Part shown: piece after piece, positions 9,501 to 15,663 of the stretch
Layout of the letters: every line of letters begins with the position of its first letter
Numbering within the stretch: position 1 is the stretch's first letter
Assembly: GCA_030445875.1 (NCBI GenBank)
Contig: JASUSX010000002.1
Coordinates: 1 to 25,387 of the forward strand
DNA length: 25,387 nt
Direction: 5' to 3'
Source: Clostridia bacterium
GTDB taxonomy: Bacteria > Bacillota > DSM-521 > Neomoorellales > Neomoorellaceae
Program-made: the position numbers and the translations under genes
Notes under the pieces: generated by a model
Seen by the model: only the letters and a program-made list of their open reading frames with translations
Told to the model about the DNA's origin: nothing
Database searches by the model: none

Positions 9501-9613
9501 TAGCTTCACCCGCACAATTATCCCGCCAGGCCGGGGCTACCGGTGTTACCAACCGTAACCCGGGCCAGACTGCCGCCCGCCTCCTGGCAGCGAAAAGACG
9601 CCGCCAGGGTTAG
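6509..9613 (+). CDS. Giant membrane protein with two vWA domains and a GATase-like domain
   Basis: 1034 residues from a GTG with GGAGGG nine bases upstream, overlapping the previous gene by 11 bases. In order: an N-terminal membrane helix (about 8-24), a second helix (about 47-63), a vWA domain with metal motif DASAS (80-84), a Rossmann-like region resembling class I glutamine amidotransferases (about 305-410, containing GGGGLVMTGGPDSFGPGG), a second vWA domain with DKSGS (423-427), a beta-rich region, and a C-terminal membrane helix (about 858-876). A basic, low-complexity tail of about 155 residues follows. Proteins with this vWA plus GATase-like plan are common in bacteria near moxR but uncharacterised. 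The amidotransferase-like domain is probably not catalytic, since no nucleophile Cys is evident. The tail is AT-richer than the rest and looks disordered. Confidence 0.85.
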   Translation: MGISFTRPLWWLLLPGLAFLIWYWRRPWLLQGRASGREAYRREGRRLALRLLVAFLLAAALAGPRWISTVHHQAVVFALDASASLGPAVAAGEEWLRQALAARPPRDLAGVLVFGEKALVEVPVTASPTFRRLETAPGSAGSNIAAALHLARGLLPAEARPRVVLLSDGRDTSNEAVTAARQLAQAGIRVDIVPAGRPGEDDLRLEGLELPVRAYPGEKNTLELVVTASQAVTATLVIERDGELVASREVALQAGPNRLAFPLEAGPAGLHRYRVRLASLNGDTIIANNEAGAIQEVLGPPRVLLVAADNREAVPLREALRATGQVEVEIATPAGVPADLAGWARYSAVFLVNVPAYALGQKSMEQLEAYVRDGGGGLVMTGGPDSFGPGGYAGTPVEKALPVKMDIAGRGEQPSLGLVLVIDKSGSMEGYAGGARKIDLAKEAAARAAAILTDRDQVGVVAFDSFPWWAVPLAPAGDREALGRQIGSIDAGGGTEIYPALAAAYQALAPAPARVKHIILLTDGMSARGGPYTELTHTLAAAGITLTTVAVGEDADAGMLQALAELGRGRFYATADATTIPSIFTRETVLATRSYAVNEHFYPRAAAQGPLLTGIQEVPPLDGYITATPKPLAEVDLLSPRGDPVLAAWQYGLGRAVAWTPDVGGRWSGSWLASPVFPRLAGNILSWLLPPERQGAVQVTARFQEDSGDRQVIIDVDDPGQWQQVLNYQARVMAPGGETIDVALQPAGPGRYTGRLAARETGAYVINIVRSSAAAGSGAGLSGSQGVTAAGGNQEAVDSANLVGRTGVVVPYPAEYRCAGVDLGALQAIARAGGGTILSRPEEAFAPNLSPVRASRTMDWLLLLLTGILWLLDIIQRRLVWSQEEKAELLQAWRAALAGAGQHLPWPRFFARAGTGGPAGDISYLKVTSWGRGRKKNRQDRLNEEGEEIAARRPGKGAGVATLRGTEKTISSSKVVGAEVAGQEKGRPGEIWTADGAVASPAQLSRQAGATGVTNRNPGQTAARLLAAKRRRQG

Positions 9614-9631
9614 CGCGCTGCCGCAGGATTG

Positions 9632-10360
9632 TTAAAATATAGTTGTCAGCAAGGAGTAAATTCCGGTGGCTACAACCAGCAGGGGTACGCCGTACTGGAA
9701 GTGCCTCTGGGAAACCCGGGGGAAGAGGTAAACCCCCAGGTAGCTGCCTAAAAAGGCAAATGGTAAAAGGGTGAAGGCCTTGGCGGCAATACTCTGGCTA
9801 ACACTGCCGGAAAAACCCAGGAAAATAAGGCTGACACTATAGAGAAAGGTGAAATAGGCCGATGCTGTTGCCCGGAAGTTCTCTTTACATAGATCTTGAT
9901 GGTTTAAAAACAGGACCACTGGTGGCCCGGGAATCCCCACGCTGGTACTTAAAAAACCGGAGAGGCTCCCGACCAGGTTTTCCACCCACCGGCCAGCCAG
10001 TTTTTCGATCCTTATGTTTTTAAGCAAAGCTAAGGCAAAGAAAATAGTAATGGCGCTGATGAATATCTTCAGGTTTTGCATATTGAAATGGAGAAAAACA
10101 TACAAACCCACCGGTATACCAATAAGGCTACCTCCGAAGAGATGGATAAGTAAAGGGCGAACAACCCCCTCCCTCACCCGGAGGCTTAAAGCTAACTGGG
10201 TACAGAAGGAAATAAGCAGATTTAAAACAACTGCCGTATGGGCATCAAAAACGAGCATCAACAGGGGGACCGCGATGAGGGCAAAACCGAACCCCGTTAT
10301 TCCCTGTAAAGTGGCTGCCAGGGCGATGGCCAGGGAGGCAGCAAGCCATGTCAAAAGCAT
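9632..10360 (-). CDS. TSUP (TauE/SafE) family membrane transporter
   Basis: 242 very hydrophobic residues with about seven or eight membrane helices, beginning MLLTWLAASLAIALAATLQG and carrying the family hallmarks GITGFGFALIAVPLL near the N-terminus and LVGSLSGFLSTSVGIPGPP at mid-length. TSUP proteins move sulfonates, sulfite or small organic anions, usually outward or by proton coupling. The ATG has an AGGAGA ribosome site upstream on the minus strand. The gene diverges from a LysR regulator, and such a regulator often controls its divergent neighbour, so it is the likely target. The DNA is markedly AT-richer than the vWA cluster it abuts tail to tail (18-base gap). The substrate cannot be inferred. 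Confidence 0.85.
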   Translation of the reverse strand: MLLTWLAASLAIALAATLQGITGFGFALIAVPLLMLVFDAHTAVVLNLLISFCTQLALSLRVREGVVRPLLIHLFGGSLIGIPVGLYVFLHFNMQNLKIFISAITIFFALALLKNIRIEKLAGRWVENLVGSLSGFLSTSVGIPGPPVVLFLNHQDLCKENFRATASAYFTFLYSVSLIFLGFSGSVSQSIAAKAFTLLPFAFLGSYLGVYLFPRVSQRHFQYGVPLLVVATGIYSLLTTIF

Positions 10361-10392
10361 AAAGTCTTTATCTCCTTTCAGCCGAGGAGGGA

Positions 10393-10422
10393 ATTAACGC
10401 TAAACAGCGAATAATTTATAAA
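10393..10422 (+). promoter_or_regulatory. LysR promoter with overlapping dyad
   Basis: A dyad ATTA-n-CGCT-AAAC-AGCG-nn-TAAT spans 10393-10415 in the 89-base space between the divergent TSUP and LysR genes. A possible sigma-A promoter for the regulator overlaps it: TTAACG (10394-10399), 17 bases, TATAAA (10417-10422). A LysR protein binding here could control both genes. The promoter match is moderate. Confidence 0.45.
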
Positions 10423-10449
10423 GATGCCTGGTGAAGGAGGCGATGAGCC

Positions 10450-11367
10450 CTGGACGGCCAGCTTTTAACCTTTATTACTGTGGTGGAAAAGAAGAGTTTT
10501 TCCCACGCTGCCCAGGAACTCCATTTAACCCAGCCGGCCGTAACCACCCAGATCCGCAATCTTGAAAAATATTATGGTATTAAGTTATTGCAACGTGATA
10601 ATAAAACTGTGGTACCAACACCGGCAGGCATCAAACTTTATCACTATGCTCAGCAGATTATTGCTCTTTACCACCAGGCCCGGGCCGAACTCGAAACGCT
10701 GGGGGGGATTTTACGCGGCCATTTACGTATCGGTGCGACCTACACCATTGCTGAATACATTCTACCACAGGTAGTAGGCTTTTTTAAGAATGAGTTACCA
10801 CAAGCCGAAATTGCTATTTTCCTGGGTAACAGAGATGAAGTCTGTCGCTCTATTTTAGAGGATGAAAGTGATATAGCAATTATCGCCGGTGATTGCCAGA
10901 ACAGGAATTTCGTTTGTGACCATTGGTTAACTGATAACCTGGTTATCATCGTTAATAGTGATCACCCCTGGGCTGAGCGCGGTAGTATTACCCCGGCCGA
11001 GGTTTATGAAGAAAGGTTTATTTTGCGCGAGGTGGGATCCAGCTCTCGCCAGTTATGGGAAAGCGCTTTAAGGGAAGCTGGCTTTGATCCCGAAAAGTTA
11101 GACGTCTTTCTCGAATTAAATAGCCATGAAGCCATTAAAAAGTGGGTGGAACTCAATTTTGGCGTTGCAGTCCTTTCCGAATGGGTGGTAGCTAGAGAAG
11201 TACGTCTCAAGACCCTGGCCAAGGTTAATATACAAGGATTATGTCTTAATCGTAATATCAATCTTATTCACCCCAGGGATCTACGACATCCATTGGCGGA
11301 GCAGTTTTTAAGATTTTGCCGGACTAATAAGAAGCGATTCGGGAGCATGATTAATGAAATAGATTGA
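10450..11367 (+). CDS. LysR-family transcriptional regulator (CTG start)
   Basis: With a CTG start at 10450 the protein has 305 residues and begins MDGQLLTFITVVEKKSFSHA, the standard first helix of the LysR winged HTH, followed by the recognition segment LHLTQPAVTTQIRNLEK. AAGGAGG (10434-10440) lies nine bases before this CTG. The nearest conventional start, GTG 10480, would cut off half of the first helix and has no ribosome site. The frame is closed by TGA at 10444. The C-terminal part is the usual periplasmic-binding-protein-like effector domain, around residues 90-295, including a typical substrate-pocket run at 97-107. The probable target is the divergent TSUP gene, possibly also the downstream LUD gene 56 bases on. 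The effector is unknown. Confidence 0.85.
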   Translation: MDGQLLTFITVVEKKSFSHAAQELHLTQPAVTTQIRNLEKYYGIKLLQRDNKTVVPTPAGIKLYHYAQQIIALYHQARAELETLGGILRGHLRIGATYTIAEYILPQVVGFFKNELPQAEIAIFLGNRDEVCRSILEDESDIAIIAGDCQNRNFVCDHWLTDNLVIIVNSDHPWAERGSITPAEVYEERFILREVGSSSRQLWESALREAGFDPEKLDVFLELNSHEAIKKWVELNFGVAVLSEWVVAREVRLKTLAKVNIQGLCLNRNINLIHPRDLRHPLAEQFLRFCRTNKKRFGSMINEID

Positions 11368-11423
11368 GATGCGGCTTATGGCGGCAGCCTAGCTATGATT
11401 ATTTTATGGGGAGGGCAAGTATT

Positions 11424-12086
11424 GTGAGCCTGTCAAATAGCTTTAGCCAAAGCAGGGATTGGCGCAACGGGCAAATTGGTCAGAAGGTGAGGGACGCCCT
11501 GCAAAAGCGAGGTTTTCAGGCCAGCTATGTTATGACGGCCCGGGAGGCCAGGGAGCAGGTACTGAGCCTTATCCCCACCGGTGCCACGGTGGGGATAGGC
11601 GGTTCGGTGACTATTCGCAGCCTGGGGGTGGTGGAAGAATTAAAGGTACGCGGCCACGAGATCTACGACCACTGGGCAACGGGGGTTACGGCAGAAGAAA
11701 ACCTGGCCGTGCGCCGGCGCCAGCTCACCTGCGATGTATTCCTGACGGGTTGCAACGCCATCACCCTGGACGGACGCCTGATCAATATCGATTTTACCGG
11801 CAACCGGGTGGCGGCCATGATCTTTGGCCCCCGGCGCACCATAATGGTCACCGGTATCAATAAAGTAGTGCCTGACGTCGAGGCCGGTATCAGGCGCATT
11901 AAAGATGTGGCCACACCCCTCAACTCCCACCGCCGCCAGTGGGGTAAGGCCTGTGCCGTAGCCGGGCATTGCGTCAACTGTAATTTAAGCGATAAATCCT
12001 GCCGGGTGACTACTATTATAGAGATGTGCCCCCGGGGCAACCCGGATTTTCATATTATCATCGTCGGGGCAGAACTGGGGTACTGA
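11424..12086 (+). CDS. LUD-domain protein (LutC/YkgG-like)
   Basis: 220 residues from GTG 11424, with GGGGAGGG (11408-11415) eight bases upstream; the frame extends to 11364 but without a ribosome site. The LUD (DUF162) fold is marked by GATVGIGGSVTIRSLGVVEE, CNAITLDGRLINIDFTGN and FGPRRTIMVTGINKVV. A C-terminal Cys cluster of the form CxxC...C...C (CVNCNLSDKSCR and a later C) is common in stand-alone members of this family. LutC takes part in lactate oxidation with LutA and LutB, but neither partner is encoded here, so a lactate role is not supported. It follows the LysR gene by 56 bases and may share its transcript. Its position before the carboxylate transporter hints at hydroxy- or oxo-acid metabolism. 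Confidence 0.8.
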   Translation: MSLSNSFSQSRDWRNGQIGQKVRDALQKRGFQASYVMTAREAREQVLSLIPTGATVGIGGSVTIRSLGVVEELKVRGHEIYDHWATGVTAEENLAVRRRQLTCDVFLTGCNAITLDGRLINIDFTGNRVAAMIFGPRRTIMVTGINKVVPDVEAGIRRIKDVATPLNSHRRQWGKACAVAGHCVNCNLSDKSCRVTTIIEMCPRGNPDFHIIIVGAELGY

Positions 12087-12125
12087 GGGTAGGGGAAAGA
12101 ATAAAAAATATTTATAAGTCAATAA

Positions 12126-12165
12126 ACAAATCTAATTTGTCTGTTACAACTCCGGGTGCTAGAAT
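12126..12165 (+). promoter_or_regulatory. Sigma-A promoter with inverted repeat over the -35, for the transporter genes
   Basis: TTGTCT (12137-12142), a 17-base spacer and TAGAAT (12160-12165) form a good sigma-A promoter. A perfect dyad ACAAAT-CTA-ATTTGT (12126-12140) overlaps the -35 element and is a candidate operator. Transcription would begin near 12172. Confidence 0.6.
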
Positions 12166-12338
12166 TGGAGAGGGCAGTAAAGAGAAAGGAAAGTAGGGAA
12201 TGTGTTCCCAAGTACAACCTTAGGATGGGGGTGGCTGCTGGCGGGAGAGGTGGGCATAAAAGTTAGCCTGAGAAATTACGAGTAGGAAGCAATGAAGGCA
12301 TATAACCAGGGGTAGAGGATAGTGAGAGGGGGATATAT
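12166..12338 (+). other. Long 5' leader of the transporter operon
   Basis: About 165 bases separate the predicted transcription start from the receptor gene. It holds a small inverted repeat GGGAA-TGTG-TTCCC (12196-12209) and G-rich purine stretches. I recognise no riboswitch and no credible small gene. Confidence 0.35.
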
Positions 12339-13379
12339 GTGAAAATTATGACTGAAGGGAAAGACTGGCGCCGAAAAATGGGGAAACTGGTGGCGGTTTT
12401 ATCCCTGTTTACTGTTTTCCTGGCCGTCATTCTGGCCGGTTGCGGCCAGGGCCAGCAGGCCGGCAGTAGCAGCGGTGGTGGTGGGGCGAATCAGCCTGGT
12501 ACGAAGTACCCTACCCGGCCTATAGAGTTTATTGTCCCCTGGGGAGCGGGCGGTGGTGCTGACCAGTTGGCCCGGACCTGTGCCGAGAAGTTAGATAAGA
12601 TCTTAAATGTTTCGTTACCAGTAGTTAATGTGCCGGGGGCAACCGGCGGTACTGGTATGACCAAACTCCTGGCGGCTTCTGCTGATGGCTACAGCATCGC
12701 CATTTACATTGCCGACACCCACGCCCTCCTGGCAACATCCAAGCCCTCCTGGAAGTTGGAGGACATCACCCCGGTGGCCAGGATGATCAAGGCACCTTCT
12801 TTCCTCTTTGTTAAACAGGATAGCCCTATTAAGACCTGGCAGGACTTTGAAAAGATGACCAGGGAGAAACCCGGCCAGTTAAAGGTATCCACCCTGGGAG
12901 AAGGCAGCGTCGATGACATCACCCTGGCCTACCTGGCTGGTAAAGGTATAAAAGTTACGGGAGTACCTTACGCCCAGCCCAGCGAGCGCTATGTTTCCAT
13001 CCTGGGAGGTCACGCCGACGCGCTATATGAACAGGCCGGGGATGTCCGCCAGTACCTGGAGAGCAAGCAGATGCGGCCAATCATTGTCTTTAACGAAGAA
13101 CGCTACCCGGCTTTCCCGGATGTCCCCTGCTCTAAAGAGCTGGGTTACGATATTTTCTTGCCGCAATTCAGGTCGATTATAGTCCGGGCGGGGACGGACG
13201 AACAGAAGATCAAAACCCTGGCCGAAGCCTTGAAAAAGGTTTACGACACGCCGGAATACCAGAAGTTTTTGGAACAGCAGTATGCTACGAAGGATAGCTA
13301 CCTGGGACCGGAGGATGCCGCGCGGATGTTGAAGCAGGAAGTGGACAATATGAAGGCTATCTGGGAAAAGAAACAATAA
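12339..13379 (+). CDS. tctC: TctC-like substrate-binding lipoprotein of a TTT transporter
   Basis: 346 residues starting at GTG 12339, six bases after GAGGGGG; an ATG at 12348 is a weaker alternative. The N-terminus has basic residues, a hydrophobic run and the lipobox LAGC with acylated Cys at 35, so it is a membrane-anchored extracellular lipoprotein. The mature part opens with the Bug/TctC hallmark RPIEFIVPWGAGGGADQLAR and later carries GATGGTGMTKLLAASADGY. These receptors bind carboxylates such as citrate, aromatic or dicarboxylic acids and deliver them to TctA/TctB. The following two genes supply those membrane parts, giving a complete system. The ligand cannot be told from the sequence. 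Confidence 0.92.
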   Translation: MKIMTEGKDWRRKMGKLVAVLSLFTVFLAVILAGCGQGQQAGSSSGGGGANQPGTKYPTRPIEFIVPWGAGGGADQLARTCAEKLDKILNVSLPVVNVPGATGGTGMTKLLAASADGYSIAIYIADTHALLATSKPSWKLEDITPVARMIKAPSFLFVKQDSPIKTWQDFEKMTREKPGQLKVSTLGEGSVDDITLAYLAGKGIKVTGVPYAQPSERYVSILGGHADALYEQAGDVRQYLESKQMRPIIVFNEERYPAFPDVPCSKELGYDIFLPQFRSIIVRAGTDEQKIKTLAEALKKVYDTPEYQKFLEQQYATKDSYLGPEDAARMLKQEVDNMKAIWEKKQ

Positions 13380-13397
13380 TCTAGAACCTGAGGCGAG

Positions 13398-13955
13398 GTG
13401 AAAAAGTTGCCTGGTAAAATAGGGGATCGCCTGCGGCAAGCGCTTTTTAGCATCATTTTAGTTATAGCGGGCCTTTACCTGTATTACCTGGCCGGGAAAT
13501 TTGAGTTTGTAGCCAAACCGGGACATCTGGGTCCCGGTTTTTGGCCCCGGCTAATTTTAGGCCTGATAATCGTGCTTTCAGTCGGTGACGTGATAGTCAC
13601 CCTGGTGCGGGGAGGGAAGGATGGTAGTAGCTACGGGGAAAGCCCGGCCAGGGAAGGGGAAGACCTGGAGCGTAAACGTTACCCCCTTTTGCTGTATGGT
13701 GGCATGGCCATGACCCTGGCCTACGTTTACCTGACCACCATCCTCGGTTTTGCCCTGACTACTTTCCTTTACCTGGTGGGGTTCATGTACCTGGGCCGCT
13801 ATCGCCGTCCCGGCGTGGTACTTGTTGCCAGCCTGGTGGGGACCCTGTGCTTGATGCTCATCTTTGTCAAGATAGTTTACATTTCTCTACCACCGGGGAT
13901 TACCCCCTTTAATAACCTGACTTTTTGGCTTTACGCTTTGCTGGGTATCCGTTGA
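13398..13955 (+). CDS. tctB: TctB-like small membrane subunit of a TTT transporter
   Basis: 185 residues with about four membrane helices and the family's early pattern KPGHLGPGFWPRLILGLIIV. TctB is the small, poorly conserved membrane subunit of the tripartite tricarboxylate transporter. The start is GTG 13398; a TTG at 13407, six bases after GAGGTG, is an equally good alternative and would remove three residues. The gene is 18 bases from the receptor gene and 35 bases from the large subunit gene, a clear operon. Confidence 0.88.
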   Translation: MKKLPGKIGDRLRQALFSIILVIAGLYLYYLAGKFEFVAKPGHLGPGFWPRLILGLIIVLSVGDVIVTLVRGGKDGSSYGESPAREGEDLERKRYPLLLYGGMAMTLAYVYLTTILGFALTTFLYLVGFMYLGRYRRPGVVLVASLVGTLCLMLIFVKIVYISLPPGITPFNNLTFWLYALLGIR

Positions 13956-13990
13956 GACTAGTTCACTGACTGTAAGGGGGGATATGATTT

Positions 13991-15511
13991 ATGGTAGAAA
14001 TTTTGCAGAACCTGGGGGCAGGTTTATGGCAGGCCCTGTCGCCGTTGAACTTAATCCTCCTCTTTATCGGTTTAATTGCCGGCTTAATTGTTGGTGTTTT
14101 GCCGGGGTTAACCCTGGTCATGGGCGTTGTCTTGCTCCTACCCTTCACCTACCCCATGGCGACCACCCAGGCCATCGTCCTGCTTACAGCCGTCTACCTG
14201 GCGGGGACCTATGGCGGTGCCTTTACTTCGATCCTTTTTAAGATACCCGGGGAACCGATTCACGTTCCCCTCCTCTGGGAGGGCTATCCCATGGCCCGCC
14301 GCGGCGAGGCGGCCCAGGCCTTAGGCTGGACCCTGTTTGCCGCCCTGGGCGGCGGGCTGTTCTCCTGGCTCCTGATGGTGCTTATCTCCCAGCCCTTTGC
14401 CAGGGTCGCTTTGAGCTTTTCGACGCCGGAGTACTTTGCCATTGTCTTCCTGGGGCTGACCAGCGTCGTGGTCCTGGGCACCGGTTCGGTCCAGCGGGCG
14501 GTTGTCTCCCTGCTCCTGGGATTGCTGGTGGCTACGGTAGGGGTTGATGATGTCTACGGCGCCGAGCGGTTTGCCTTTGGTTCTCCCTTATTGCGCAATG
14601 GTATCGACTACCTGACGGTGATGGTCGGCGCCTATGCCGTGGCCGAAGTACTGGCCCGCCTGGAAGAGGGTTTCAGCTCGGCTACCCTGCAGAAAGTGGG
14701 CGGGGTAAAAACAGCCCTGCCCACCCTGGGGCAGATGCGGCGGGTCCTGAGTACCTTCTTCCGTAGTTCCATTATCGGGGCGATAATCGGGGCTGTTCCC
14801 GGCGCCGGGGCGACAGTGGCTTCCTTTGTATCCTACGGTGTCGAAAAGCAATACGGTAAACGGCGCAAGGAAATGGGCAAAGGGGTCCCCGAAGGTATTG
14901 TCGCTTCCCAGGGGGCGGCCACCGCTTCGGTGGGCGGGGCTCTGATCCCCCTGCTAACCCTGGGTATCCCGGGCAGCGGGGCCACGGCTGTAATCCTGGG
15001 GGCCTTTCTTTTGCACGGCGTCCAGCCGGGACCCCAGGTATTTCAGACTTCCCTGGATTCTATCTATACCATCTATGCCTCGGTACTGGTAGGCCTTTTC
15101 CTGATGTCCCTGATTGGTTACCTGGCTGTAAAGCCCCTGGTTCGGGTAATGGACTTCCCCGAAGCCGTGACCTCGGCCTTTATCATGGTCCTCTGTTTTA
15201 TCGGCGCCTTTACCATCCGCAATAATATCACCGACGTCTGGATGATGGTGGGCTTTGGCGTGATCGGTTATATAATGGAGCGCTACAATTACCCGGTCGC
15301 GCCCCTGGTCCTGGGTACAATCCTTGGCCCCCTGGCCGAACGGGCCTTCATGACGACCATGATCAGCTATGCCAATGACTGGACGGTCTTTTTCCGCCGG
15401 CCGGTGAGCGGCGTGGTAATGGTTATTGCTATCATAGGCCTGCTTTACACCCTTTTATCGCCATGGTTGCAGAAGCGCAAAGAAAGTCCGCTTCTTAATA
15501 AAAACTGTTAA
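13991..15511 (+). CDS. tctA: TctA-like large membrane subunit of a TTT transporter
   Basis: 506 residues, the normal TctA length, with about a dozen membrane helices arranged as two related halves. The first half has GLIVGVLPGLTLVMG and a segment LFKIPGEPIHVPLLWEGYP, the second GAIIGAVPGAGATVASFVSY and LLTLGIPGSGATAVILGAF. These Gly/Pro-rich loops are the family signature and are thought to line the translocation path. The usual IPGTP of the first half reads IPGEP here. Transport is driven by an ion gradient, not ATP. The ATG follows GGGGGGAT by nine bases. It closes the transporter operon, and a separate promoter follows. Confidence 0.93.
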   Translation: MVEILQNLGAGLWQALSPLNLILLFIGLIAGLIVGVLPGLTLVMGVVLLLPFTYPMATTQAIVLLTAVYLAGTYGGAFTSILFKIPGEPIHVPLLWEGYPMARRGEAAQALGWTLFAALGGGLFSWLLMVLISQPFARVALSFSTPEYFAIVFLGLTSVVVLGTGSVQRAVVSLLLGLLVATVGVDDVYGAERFAFGSPLLRNGIDYLTVMVGAYAVAEVLARLEEGFSSATLQKVGGVKTALPTLGQMRRVLSTFFRSSIIGAIIGAVPGAGATVASFVSYGVEKQYGKRRKEMGKGVPEGIVASQGAATASVGGALIPLLTLGIPGSGATAVILGAFLLHGVQPGPQVFQTSLDSIYTIYASVLVGLFLMSLIGYLAVKPLVRVMDFPEAVTSAFIMVLCFIGAFTIRNNITDVWMMVGFGVIGYIMERYNYPVAPLVLGTILGPLAERAFMTTMISYANDWTVFFRRPVSGVVMVIAIIGLLYTLLSPWLQKRKESPLLNKNC

Positions 15512-15533
15512 TAGGTATATAAAAAGGGCTTAA

Positions 15534-15561
15534 TTTACAAATTTTACTTTACACTTAGAAT
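15534..15561 (+). promoter_or_regulatory. Sigma-A promoter for the oxidoreductase/ligase operon
   Basis: TTTACA (15534-15539), 16 bases, TAGAAT (15556-15561). The predicted transcript begins with a hairpin: CGGG (15567-15570) pairs with CCCG (15586-15589) and TGGA (15574-15577) with TCCA (15581-15584). This may protect the 5' end or regulate expression. AAAGGAG at 15643-15649 lies 14 bases before the ATG at 15664, a rather long spacing. Confidence 0.5.
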
Positions 15562-15663
15562 AGAATCGGGAGGTGGAGCTTCCAACCCGGTTAAGGAGCA
15601 GAATTTATTTCGCTTCAAGAAAGAACAAAGGTTAAACGCTAGAAAGGAGTTGGCAAGAGGCTC

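Noticed and set aside
9583..9608. CCTGGC/GCCAGG hairpin at the end of the giant vWA gene as a terminator
   Set aside because: The loop is 14 bases, there is no T-run on either strand, and it lies inside the coding sequence.
10443..10480. ATG 10443 as the LysR start with a frameshift before 10480
   Set aside because: The ATG is only two bases from the ribosome site and in the wrong frame. The CTG at 10450 explains the N-terminus without any frameshift.
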